The notes under the pieces are model-generated. The model saw only the letters and a list, made by a program, of their open reading frames with translations, had not been told where the DNA came from and made no database searches. From positions 806,001 through 870,000 of the forward strand of contig NZ_CP189850.1 of assembly GCF_050271975.1 (NCBI RefSeq): a stretch of DNA of 64,000 nucleotides, in the 5' to 3' direction. The position numbers and the translations under genes are program-made. Shown piece after piece: positions 26,745 through 34,226 of this stretch (position 1 is the stretch's first letter; every line of letters begins with the position of its first letter). This DNA comes from Litorimonas sp947503715 (lineage in GTDB: Bacteria > Pseudomonadota > Alphaproteobacteria > Caulobacterales > Maricaulaceae).

Positions 26745-27356
26745 ATGGGGGTCTATGCCCGTCATATTCTGCCCTGTTGCCTTGATCGCGCCTGCTCTAT
26801 CGGACCGATTGAGAAACAGCGGGCGAAAATTGTCCCACTCGCCAAAGGGCGGGTGGTGGAAATTGGAATCGGGTCAGGTTTGAACCTTCCACATTATGAT
26901 CCTGAGCGGATCACATCCGTCACAGGTGTCGACCCTGATGAACATATTTGGAAGCGAAGTGCTGCGCGACGGGAAGCGGCAACTTTTCCGATTGACCGGA
27001 TTGGTTTGTCAGGCGAAGCGATTCCTTTAGAGGACGCCTTCGCAGATACCGTTGTCGTGACCTATAGTCTTTGTACAATACCCGACCCCGTTCAGGCTCT
27101 GAAAGAAATGCGCCGCATCTTAAAACCTGACGGTGAAATCTTATTCTGTGAACACGGACAAGCGCCGGATACCGGCGTGGCGAAATGGCAATCCCGCATT
27201 GACCCGCTCTGGAAAAAGATTGCGGGTGGATGCCATAGTGGACGGGATATTCCGTCTCTTATCCGTGCGGCGGGATTGAGCATTAAAGAAATAGACCAGA
27301 TGTATATTCCGGGTCCGAAAGTTTTGAGCTATAATTACTGGGGTCGCGCGGCCTGA
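26745..27356 (+). CDS. Class I SAM-dependent methyltransferase
   Basis: A 203-residue enzyme of the UbiE/METTL7-like group. Motif I is VVEIGIGSGLNLPHYD, motif II GVDPDEHIWKR, and the later VVVTYSLCTIPDPVQALKEMRRILKPDGEILFCEHGQAPD is typical of Methyltransf_11. The N-terminal CCLDRACSIGPIEKQR and the C-terminal GCHSGRDIPSLIRAAGLSI match the METTL7-type group. The substrate is unknown. It follows the lipoprotein trio closely, and its last 22 bases overlap the convergent AraC gene. Confidence 0.88.
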   Translation: MGVYARHILPCCLDRACSIGPIEKQRAKIVPLAKGRVVEIGIGSGLNLPHYDPERITSVTGVDPDEHIWKRSAARREAATFPIDRIGLSGEAIPLEDAFADTVVVTYSLCTIPDPVQALKEMRRILKPDGEILFCEHGQAPDTGVAKWQSRIDPLWKKIAGGCHSGRDIPSLIRAAGLSIKEIDQMYIPGPKVLSYNYWGRAA

Positions 27357-28366
27357 GGCGGGTTTGCCTTTAGCCAAGCCGTGGGGCTCATATTGTACCA
27401 GCGTTTGAACGCTCGGTTAAAGGCCGCCTGATCGTTATAGGCCAAGGCCTGTGAAATCTGCGAAAGACTATGGCCTTGTGAGATCAAGTCTATGAACATG
27501 TTTTGGCGCACGCCATCGACACGTGCCCAAAAGTTACGATCCGTCTCTTTTAAAGCCTTTCGCAGGGCAGGCCAGTCCCTGTCCAGTCGTTCCGCAACCA
27601 CCAGAGTGCTCACACGGCCCGACTGGATGGCGCCGCGAATAGCTGCGTCGACGGCCATATCTAAACTGGCAGCTGCTTGTTTTGTGTTTAATAGACTATC
27701 TAATTGCGCTTGAGCCCGGGTTAGCTTTTCCGCGTCATATGTTGTCAGGTTTTCGGACATTGCCGCCTCGGTGAAAACCAGGGCCGCTGTTCCGCACTCA
27801 GAGCTAAATGTGACAGGGCATTGAAATACACGCTCATATAAATCCGTGTTGTGAGGACGATCATAAGGTAGCCTCGTTCCCATGAGGTCCTCTCCAGACG
27901 CCCAAGACAGCCAACGATAGGCTGTACCATATGCGCCCATGACGAGATCTGTAATATGTCGAAAGGTATTCTGGTCAGAATAATAGGGACGAAACCGCAT
28001 CAAATGACCTGCATTCGCGTGGTCATATTCGACCGTGCCCGCATCAATGGCCAAGTGTTGATAGCGGGCATTCATCTCGATCACTTGTGCCAGATTTCGA
28101 CAATATCCGTAAATAGATCCGGTTTTCGCAAATGTTGCAATCCGGAACCTATGTCCCATCCGCAACCCTATAAAAGGGTCGTCCAAACGGATGGCGGCGG
28201 TTTCAAGAAGGGTTAGAAAGGGTTCAATTGGAAACCGGTCGGTGGGATTGCCCATCCAACCCTCCGCCAATTCAAGACTTTCCAAAGAGTCTGCCTTTGG
28301 AAATCCAATTTTATCAAGCACGTCAAGATTCGCATCAAGGTAGCGATGGGAGAGAGTCATTTTCAT
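27335..28366 (-). CDS. AraC-family transcriptional regulator
   Basis: A 343-residue regulator. The N-terminal about 200 residues are the 'arabinose-binding-like' domain of the OruR/ArgR2 type (FIGLRMGHRFRIATFAKTGSIYGYCRNLAQVIEMNARYQHL). The C-terminal HTH reads HSLSQISQALAYNDQAAFNRAFKRWYNMSPTAWLKANP. Its start faces an array of TGTCAT half-sites (28431-28494), the probable operator for autoregulation and for the short gene beyond it. The likely inducer is a small carboxylic or fatty compound, but this is not visible in the sequence. Confidence 0.92.
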   Translation of the reverse strand: MKMTLSHRYLDANLDVLDKIGFPKADSLESLELAEGWMGNPTDRFPIEPFLTLLETAAIRLDDPFIGLRMGHRFRIATFAKTGSIYGYCRNLAQVIEMNARYQHLAIDAGTVEYDHANAGHLMRFRPYYSDQNTFRHITDLVMGAYGTAYRWLSWASGEDLMGTRLPYDRPHNTDLYERVFQCPVTFSSECGTAALVFTEAAMSENLTTYDAEKLTRAQAQLDSLLNTKQAAASLDMAVDAAIRGAIQSGRVSTLVVAERLDRDWPALRKALKETDRNFWARVDGVRQNMFIDLISQGHSLSQISQALAYNDQAAFNRAFKRWYNMSPTAWLKANPPQAARPQ

Positions 28367-28430
28367 AATGATTCGCTCGCAGAGTGATGCGACTTTTGCT
28401 TTCCGGTCATTTGATCGAAAGGCGGAGGAC

Positions 28431-28494
28431 TTGTCATTTTTGTGCAGATCGCGTTGTCATCTTGTGTTTATGACAGGCTGGAAGAAAATGACAA
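28431..28494. promoter_or_regulatory. Array of TGTCAT half-sites, candidate AraC operator
   Basis: A perfect 10-base inverted repeat, TTGTCATTTT (28431-28440) and AAAATGACAA (28485-28494), encloses an inner pair, TGTCAT (28455-28460) and ATGACA (28470-28475). A fifth TGTCAT lies at 28547-28552. The array sits between the AraC gene start and a short plus-strand gene. Confidence 0.6.
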
Positions 28495-28503
28495 AGAGAT
28501 TCG

Positions 28504-28590
28504 ATGCGTGAGGACAATCTATTCGACCCGGATATGACTATATTTATGTCATGGGGCGGCACACCCGCAGGCAAAGTGGCCCAAATTTAG
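28504..28590 (+). CDS. Possible 28-residue peptide gene
   Basis: ATG 28504 follows AAAGAG with a five-base gap and opens 28 codons ending in TAG at 28590. The peptide is MREDNLFDPDMTIFMSWGG followed by TPAGKVAQI: an acidic start, a short hydrophobic middle and a Gly/Ala end. It lies between the half-site array and a strong terminator, which makes an independent short transcript plausible. It could encode a small protein, a precursor peptide, or just be part of a non-coding RNA. Confidence 0.35.
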   Translation: MREDNLFDPDMTIFMSWGGTPAGKVAQI

Positions 28591-28632
28591 CTTTATAGCT
28601 ACAAACGGGGCGCAAACCACTTAGCGGTGGGT

Positions 28633-28678
28633 CCAAGACCAGGTTCAAGCGGGGCGCTTTGAACCTGGTCTTTTTTTT
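28633..28678 (+). terminator. Strong rho-independent terminator on the plus strand
   Basis: AAGACCAGGTTCAA (loop GCGGGGCGC) TTTGAACCTGGTC is followed by eight T. Only a plus-strand transcript starting in the AraC/crotonase intergenic region can use it with its T-run. On the other strand the hairpin lies just after the crotonase stop but lacks a T-run. The rest of the 28367-28676 gap holds the half-site array and the short frame; nothing else is seen. Confidence 0.85.
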
Positions 28679-29513
28679 AGCCTTTTTTCAAAACGGGTAG
28701 TTCCTGAAAATTGCCGGAGCGCTTTTGTTTGCTGGACATCATCGCTTCCATCATCTCGACCGGAATCAGCATGGACATGTTCCAGACCGCAATATTGTCC
28801 AGAGCGTCGGCTGTGGAATGGTCGCGCGAATAAGTAATGGCGCGTTTACAGCCATAAACGGCCAGCGGCGGCTTTGACGCAATCTCTTTGGCGGTGTCCA
28901 TAACGGCGGCCAACATCGTTTCGTGGTCAGAATAGACCTCATTATAAAGTCCGCGCGCCTTACATTCCGCCGCACCCATCTTACGACCCGTATAGGCCAG
29001 CTCGCGGACAATGCCTTCCGGCATATGGTTGAGTATGCGCGGGAAGGTCCCGACATCCGCCGTCATGCCGACATTGATTTCATAGATCGTGATGAAGCTG
29101 TCTTCCGTCCCGTAACGCATATCGCAAGCCGTCGTTAGGTCGACGCCGCCGCCATAACAACCACCTTGTATCGCGGCGACAACGGGAATGCGGCACTCTT
29201 CCAGGATAGATAATGCGGCCTGCAATCGTTTCACATTCTGGTAAAACCCTGCTCCATATTGCGGGTGGTTCTTATCCTGCGTCCCGCCAATATCGTTCTG
29301 GAACATGCCAATATCGATCCCCGCACAGAATACGGGACCTGTGGAGGACAGGACAATGCAACGCGCTTTCGCGTTATCGTCAATGTCGCGCACAATCTCC
29401 GGCAGCTCTTTCCAGAATTCCGCGATCATCGCATTCCGCTTTTCAGGGCGGTTCATGATGATATGGGCGACGCCGTCTTCAATTGTGACGTCGAAACATT
29501 TATGATCAGACAT
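28677..29513 (-). CDS. Enoyl-CoA hydratase/isomerase (crotonase) family protein
   Basis: A 278-residue crotonase. Oxyanion-hole segments are SSTGPVFCAGIDIGMFQ and IQGGCYGGGVDLTTACDMRY. The active-site loop YEINVGMTADVGTFPRI has an acidic residue and an Asp, as in dienoyl-CoA isomerases (ECH1-like) rather than plain hydratases. It is probably cytosolic and acts on an unsaturated or ring-derived acyl-CoA. It is the last gene of a minus-strand cluster, nine bases after the DUF2855 gene. Confidence 0.9.
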   Translation of the reverse strand: MSDHKCFDVTIEDGVAHIIMNRPEKRNAMIAEFWKELPEIVRDIDDNAKARCIVLSSTGPVFCAGIDIGMFQNDIGGTQDKNHPQYGAGFYQNVKRLQAALSILEECRIPVVAAIQGGCYGGGVDLTTACDMRYGTEDSFITIYEINVGMTADVGTFPRILNHMPEGIVRELAYTGRKMGAAECKARGLYNEVYSDHETMLAAVMDTAKEIASKPPLAVYGCKRAITYSRDHSTADALDNIAVWNMSMLIPVEMMEAMMSSKQKRSGNFQELPVLKKG

Positions 29514-29521
29514 AAAGCCTC

Positions 29522-30610
29522 CTATAGTGTGAAGAGATAGCCTTTATCCGGAGCGCTCTGCCCGTTCAAAAGGTCTTTATAATTTTCCAGCACGGCCTCC
29601 ATGCCTTCGGCTTTTTCCACCGTCAGCCAGTCTTTTGCGCTGTCGAGGAATGGCATCCAGCGCGCGCCGAGATTTTGGGCAAAACCCGCCTGTCCCCAAT
29701 CCGCGATCCGTTGTTTCGCGCGGTCGGGCGCAAAGAAGAACGCTGTAGGAGTCGCGGTACGTTTCGGCGGAGCTTTTGCGGCTTCTTGCCAATGTGAAAT
29801 GCCGACGCGGCAAATATATGTTAGGTTTTCCTCGAAGTGATCTTCCAGCGTGCGGATGACGCCCATATTGCCGGACATGTCCACGACCACGGTTTTCACA
29901 TCAGGGTTCATATCGGTTATAGAGTCGTAGCTGAAGACGTCTTTGTAAAATCCGGTTTCTTCAACGAAGGCTTTGTTGCTCTCTGACGTCAATCCGACAA
30001 CAGGAAGCCCGCCGCGTGCTTTTAAACAATAGGCTGTGCCAAGGGCTGTTTTGGACGAGGCGGAGAGGAGTAAAACCTGCTCTGCGCCAAAGAAATTTTC
30101 ATCATCCAGAAAATCGTCAATCAGGAAACTTGTTGTGAAAAGCGGGCGAAGGACGGGCTGTAGGTCCACATGTGCACCGTAACTCGGATCGGCATCCGTG
30201 AAACTATAGCTGCTATAAAGACCGTGCAGGCCGGAGCGATGTTCGGCTATATCCGTGAAACCATGCGCGGATAGTTTTCCGGGCTGCATGTCCATGGATT
30301 TGGCAATTGGGAAGAAGCCGTAAAGTTTCGTGCCGACCTCGATTCCCGGGAAGTTGGACTCCCGCACAAGGCCGTAACCCCATACCGGCATCCGGCCCTG
30401 ATTATTATCTTCCGTCAGGTCATAGGCGGTTGGGTTGAAAACCGACCAATATCCAATCTGATCACCGGTCACCATATAGGTGACGTTATTCGCGGTCAGG
30501 GCGAAGGGGCCGATATCGACACGGATCTGCCCGTCGGGGAGCGCGCCTGCGTCGTAATTGACGATGGAGACATCCGCGAAGTCCGTTTTATTGACGAGGA
30601 GTGTTTGCAT
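29522..30610 (-). CDS. DUF2855 family protein
   Basis: A 362-residue protein with an MDR-like plan (N-terminal GroES-like part, then a Rossmann-like part: EQVLLLSASSKTALGTAYCL, VVGLTSESNKAFVEETGFYKDVFSYD, KTVVVDMSGNMGVI). Markers of DUF2855 are ALTANNVTYMVTGDQIGYW and GFFPIAKSMDMQPG. These proteins resemble zinc-free alcohol dehydrogenase/quinone reductases, but no activity is established. It is coupled by position to the crotonase gene downstream. Confidence 0.88.
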   Translation of the reverse strand: MQTLLVNKTDFADVSIVNYDAGALPDGQIRVDIGPFALTANNVTYMVTGDQIGYWSVFNPTAYDLTEDNNQGRMPVWGYGLVRESNFPGIEVGTKLYGFFPIAKSMDMQPGKLSAHGFTDIAEHRSGLHGLYSSYSFTDADPSYGAHVDLQPVLRPLFTTSFLIDDFLDDENFFGAEQVLLLSASSKTALGTAYCLKARGGLPVVGLTSESNKAFVEETGFYKDVFSYDSITDMNPDVKTVVVDMSGNMGVIRTLEDHFEENLTYICRVGISHWQEAAKAPPKRTATPTAFFFAPDRAKQRIADWGQAGFAQNLGARWMPFLDSAKDWLTVEKAEGMEAVLENYKDLLNGQSAPDKGYLFTL

Positions 30611-30645
30611 TATTTTTCCTAACTAAAATCAATGTCATATCGACG

Positions 30646-30763
30646 TGGTCGCAGACCACCCGGTGCCTATACCGTGAAGACGGCGAATTAATTCGATGCT
30701 ATTTCATCCCGCGACTTTCACGAAATGGGCACCGGGCGAGCAAGCTCGCGACGGTGTGACACC
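30646..30763 (-). other. Highly structured intergenic element upstream of the DUF2855 gene
   Basis: Within 164 bases between two co-directional genes there are several nested inverted repeats: GTGGTC-GCA-GACCAC (30646-30660), CCCGGTGCC (30659-30667) pairing with GGCACCGGG (30728-30736), GCGAGC-AA-GCTCGC (30736-30749) and GGTGT-G-ACACC (30753-30763). No T-run follows any stem. It could be a processing or attenuation element, a small RNA or a dispersed repeat. Confidence 0.5.
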
Positions 30764-30774
30764 CTGTGTTTAAT

Positions 30775-31194
30775 CTAAAACATCCCGCTGCCGTCACAGG
30801 CAATTAGTAACTGCCCTTCCAGCCCGGCTTTGCGGTGTTTATGTATCTTCCGATATTCATCCGAACTCACTGTCTCGAACATGGTCTTGGCATCGGGATA
30901 ACGGAAAATCGCGACCGAATCCCACTCGCCTTCACCTTGCCCGATCAACCACGCGCCCATCTTGCCGCCAAAGACGGAATGCGCACCGTCAATATTCAAT
31001 CCCGCCACCATCTCGCCAAAGGCTTTGCCGTAACGGGCATAGGCCTCCGCGCCGGAAATATCTTCGCCGTCGTGATAGGTCGCCTTGTCCTTGAACTTGA
31101 GCAGGTTGAGCATAAAGACGGGTTCACCGTCCGGATGGTTGGCGAGAAAGGCTTTCACCTGCTCCGGTAGCGGTTCAAGGGAAATCCCGCTCAT
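30775..31194 (-). CDS. DUF1330 domain protein
   Basis: A 139-residue protein with the dimeric ferredoxin-like DUF1330 pattern: GEPVFMLNLLKFKDKATY, SGAEAYARYGKAFGEMVAGLN, EGEWDSVAIFRYPDAKTMFETVSSDEYRKIHKHRKAGLEGQLLIAC. No catalytic function is established for the family; some relatives may be small isomerases or cofactor-free enzymes. Its start overlaps the SDR gene (ATGA). Confidence 0.88.
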   Translation of the reverse strand: MSGISLEPLPEQVKAFLANHPDGEPVFMLNLLKFKDKATYHDGEDISGAEAYARYGKAFGEMVAGLNIDGAHSVFGGKMGAWLIGQGEGEWDSVAIFRYPDAKTMFETVSSDEYRKIHKHRKAGLEGQLLIACDGSGMF

Positions 31195-32069
31195 CCCTCA
31201 TATCCGGGATTTTGAATAATCTTGGACACGGATTTATCGAGCCAATCCTGCGGAATAAAGAAATCCGCCATGAGTGGTCCGTCATAATCCGGCTGTTGAT
31301 ATTGCGCGAAATCGGTTGTGCCGGTTTCGCCTAAGATAAATTCGTCAATGATAAACTGGCCCGTATATGTCTTCGCGTCCTGATTTAGCACGATATAGGC
31401 GGCATCCGCCATGATCTCCGGCGTGCGGCTCATCTTCGCCATGGAGTCTCCGCCCAGCACATTGCGGACGGCGGCGGTATCAATCGATGTCATCGGCCAG
31501 AGGGAATTGACCGCGACCTTGCCGCGAAATTCTTCCGCCATGCCCAAGGTACACATGGACATGCCATATTTCGCCATCGTGTAGGCTGTATGCATTTTGA
31601 ACCATTTTGGATTCATATCCAGTGGCGGCGCGATATTCATGATGTGTGGATTATCCGCTTTCATCAGATGCGGCAGGCAAGTCTGGCTGACGAGGAAGGT
31701 CCCGCGCGCATTGACCTGGTTCATCAGGTCATAGCGCTTCATCGGCGTGGCCGAGGTTGGCGTCAAGGAAATGGCCGAAGCATTATTGATGCAAATATCA
31801 ATCCCGCCAAACCGTTGGACGGCGGCGTCTACGGCCTGTTTGACATTGGCTTCGTCGCGGATATCGCAGACGACACCCAGCGCTTTGCCGCCTGCGGCTT
31901 CAATCTCTGCCGCCGCTGTGTGGATGGTCCCGTCCAGTTTCGGATGCGGCTTATCCGTTTTGGCCGCAATCACGACATTCGCGCCGTCAGCGGCACATTT
32001 TTTCGCAATCGCGAGACCTATCCCGCGCGACCCGCCTGACATGAAAATTGTTTTACCGTCTAATGACAT
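31191..32069 (-). CDS. SDR-family oxidoreductase, HSDL2-like
   Basis: A 292-residue short-chain dehydrogenase: MSGGSRGIGLAIAKKCAADGANVVIAAKTDKPHPKLDGTIHTAAAEIEAAGG, CINNASAISLT, NIAPPLDMNPKWFKMHTAYTMAKYGMSMCTLGMAEE. This matches human HSDL2-type proteins, in which the usual catalytic serine is replaced (NIAPPL). The C-terminus has an extra tail with no SCP2 domain. It is the first gene of the cluster SDR-DUF1330-DUF2855-crotonase. It starts opposite the OMP-like lipoprotein gene. Confidence 0.9.
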   Translation of the reverse strand: MSLDGKTIFMSGGSRGIGLAIAKKCAADGANVVIAAKTDKPHPKLDGTIHTAAAEIEAAGGKALGVVCDIRDEANVKQAVDAAVQRFGGIDICINNASAISLTPTSATPMKRYDLMNQVNARGTFLVSQTCLPHLMKADNPHIMNIAPPLDMNPKWFKMHTAYTMAKYGMSMCTLGMAEEFRGKVAVNSLWPMTSIDTAAVRNVLGGDSMAKMSRTPEIMADAAYIVLNQDAKTYTGQFIIDEFILGETGTTDFAQYQQPDYDGPLMADFFIPQDWLDKSVSKIIQNPGYEG

Positions 32070-32240
32070 AACGTCCTCCGTAAAGTTTTCTTTAAGTAAA
32101 GGTCAAAGCGGGACAGAGCAACTGCGTGAAAATGAAACGTCCCTAAACGTGGTTGACGAGGGGTTAAGCGTGGACTTACCGGAATTTAAGGCTCTTGCGA
32201 TATGTCTCCCTCCAAAAGGTGGGCAAAAAAGGACTTTACC

Positions 32241-33044
32241 ATGCGCAATTCAATGAAACTCATTCCCGTTCTTCTGTTGGGCAGCACGCTGGGCGCTTGC
32301 TCTATGGCGGGAACAAATGATTATTATGCGGGCGAATATGCCCAGATGCAGGAACAGCAATTGCCGCATATTTACGGGCCTTCCGCTGGGTGCGCCTATA
32401 CAGGATGCGCCGCACAAAGCAGCTATCCCGTTGCACAACAAAATTATGGCCACGCGCCACAGACACCGAACCAACACGCTTATGGGCAATCCGTTCAGGG
32501 TCATCCCGGATATGGCGTCCCGGCCTATGCCGCACCGACACATCATGCGAAACACGGTCTACGCGGTCCGAAAAAATCTTACACTTACGGCTCAATCGGC
32601 GCGACAATGTATGATGTCGATAGCGATCTGTTCGGTGCGCAGGCACGTCTCGGTTGGCAATCTGCAAGTTTCTTTGGCGCGGAAGTCGAAGGCTCGCTCG
32701 GCCTGACGGATGATGAGTCTTTTGAGGATTTCGGGGCGGGCCCCGTCCTCGCGACCAGCGAAATTGATAACCAGATAGCAGCTTTTGGTGTTGCGCGTCT
32801 TCCCGTGTCGAACCGCTTCAATGTGCTGGGTCGGGTCGGATACCACAATACCGAAATTTCGGCTGAGGCGGATACAGCTGCTGGCCTGTTAGAAAGTGAA
32901 TTTTCCACAGACGGTATCGCCTATGGTGTTGGCGCAGAATATGCCTTTACACCAAAAACCTCCCTACGCGCCGATTACACGCGTTACGATTTTGACGGTC
33001 CCGATGCGGATGCCGTCTCCCTCGCGATTGCGCGGAAATTCTAA
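32241..33044 (+). CDS. Outer-membrane beta-barrel lipoprotein (OMP_b-brl/OmpA-like barrel)
   Basis: A 267-residue protein from ATG 32241 (AAGGAC upstream). The signal MRNSMKLIPVLLLGSTLGAC has a lipobox (Cys20). A linker of about 80 residues rich in Tyr, Gln, His and Pro (YAQMQEQQLPHIYGPS, HAPQTPNQHAYGQ) precedes an eight-stranded-barrel-like domain (YGSIGATMYDVDSDLFGAQARLGWQSASFFGAEVEGSLG ... YGVGAEYAFTPKTSLRADYTRYDF) ending in the outer-membrane signature ARKF. A lipid anchor plus barrel is uncommon. Confidence 0.85.
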   Translation: MRNSMKLIPVLLLGSTLGACSMAGTNDYYAGEYAQMQEQQLPHIYGPSAGCAYTGCAAQSSYPVAQQNYGHAPQTPNQHAYGQSVQGHPGYGVPAYAAPTHHAKHGLRGPKKSYTYGSIGATMYDVDSDLFGAQARLGWQSASFFGAEVEGSLGLTDDESFEDFGAGPVLATSEIDNQIAAFGVARLPVSNRFNVLGRVGYHNTEISAEADTAAGLLESEFSTDGIAYGVGAEYAFTPKTSLRADYTRYDFDGPDADAVSLAIARKF

Positions 33045-33063
33045 AGGTGATGCGCTCGCCGAT

Positions 33064-34188
33064 TTAAATATTGGCGAGCGGTTCCTCATCCGGACGTAGC
33101 GAGTTTAAATAGGCATTTGTGAAATCGACCTTCAACTCGACCCAGACGGGCTTATGATCTGATATCTGGAATGTCCGCCAAACCGACCCGTAATATTTTT
33201 TCGTTAACGCTTCTTTTTTAGCGTCATCAAAAGGGACGAATGGCACCTTCTTTTTCTTAGCAGATTTTTTGGCGCGGTTTTCCGCTTCGCGAATATATTT
33301 ATTCACAGCAGTCTTGCCCATATGAGGCCGGTAAGCTTTGAAATCAGACGTCCGAAAACACGCCTTTTCAAAATCAAATACATCAGCCTGTCCGATTTCC
33401 AACATTTTGTTTTTCACACGCAGCGCTAACTGGTCATAAGGTTTATTGCCCTTTAAGTTGGTATTCGCCCCCACCAAATCGGGCGGAAGTGTGAAGCCTT
33501 CATCAGTGAGCGCTTTCATCGTCTCATCGGTTTGGCTTTTAATGTTAAAGTCTCCGAGCAATATATAATCGCCCGTTTCTTTTTCCTGCCGTTTTCGCAT
33601 GAAGGATGCGAGGTCATTGATTTCTTTGACGCGGCGCGCAAACTTATCGCCGGAATCTTCGCCGAAATAAATATGCGTGGTGCAAAGGTTGAATTTAAAC
33701 CAGCCCGCTTGAAAACTCGCGACATAGGGTGTCCGTGCAAATTGACGGTCTGATGTGCCAGGCAGGACAACCTCGCCCGCAATATTCCGAAATTGAATAA
33801 TGTCTTTATTATAGACAAAGGCGAGCCGCTCCTGATTGCCCGATATGCCTTCCGTTGTGTCAGAGGCCATCCACGCCCATTGCGGGCCCATCGTGCGGAC
33901 AAGGCGTTCAATGCCGGACAGATCGCGGTTTACTTCTTGCAGCGCAATGAGATCAAATGCGCTCATAATTTCGGCCATATAGAGATAGCTCTCATCCAGC
34001 CTTTTGCCGTGTTTGAATTTATCGCTGTCAAAATCGCGCAGGTTCCAAGAGGCGAGCAGAAAAGAGCCCACATCGCGTTTATTGGTAATGTCGCGGAAGA
34101 TTTTACCGCGTAGGCGAAGTAACGTATCAATCGTTCTCGTTTTTGCCGTATTGTCTTTCCATCGCCGGATGGGTGAATAATGAACCAT
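33064..34188 (-). CDS. Endonuclease/exonuclease/phosphatase (EEP) family protein
   Basis: A 374-residue protein; ATG 34188 has a perfect AAGGAGG site eight bases upstream. EEP motifs are LLASWNLRDF, DLIALQEVN (metal Glu), TTHIYFG, YILLGDFNIKS and SDHKPVWVEL (catalytic Asp-His). A basic insertion (RAKKSAKKKKVPFV) lies before the last motif. There is no signal peptide, so it is probably cytosolic. The substrate could be nucleic acid or a phosphoester; the family does not decide it. CGCTCGCC/GGCGAGCG at 33053-33080 forms a hairpin across its end. Confidence 0.88.
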   Translation of the reverse strand: MVHYSPIRRWKDNTAKTRTIDTLLRLRGKIFRDITNKRDVGSFLLASWNLRDFDSDKFKHGKRLDESYLYMAEIMSAFDLIALQEVNRDLSGIERLVRTMGPQWAWMASDTTEGISGNQERLAFVYNKDIIQFRNIAGEVVLPGTSDRQFARTPYVASFQAGWFKFNLCTTHIYFGEDSGDKFARRVKEINDLASFMRKRQEKETGDYILLGDFNIKSQTDETMKALTDEGFTLPPDLVGANTNLKGNKPYDQLALRVKNKMLEIGQADVFDFEKACFRTSDFKAYRPHMGKTAVNKYIREAENRAKKSAKKKKVPFVPFDDAKKEALTKKYYGSVWRTFQISDHKPVWVELKVDFTNAYLNSLRPDEEPLANI

Positions 34189-34226
34189 GGTTGCGCCTCC
34201 TTGTTGGCAGCAGCCTACCATACGGC

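Noticed and set aside
33053..33080. Hairpin CGCTCGCC/GGCGAGCG as a terminator between two convergent genes
   Set aside because: The stem is good, but neither side has a T-run, so I did not list it as a terminator.
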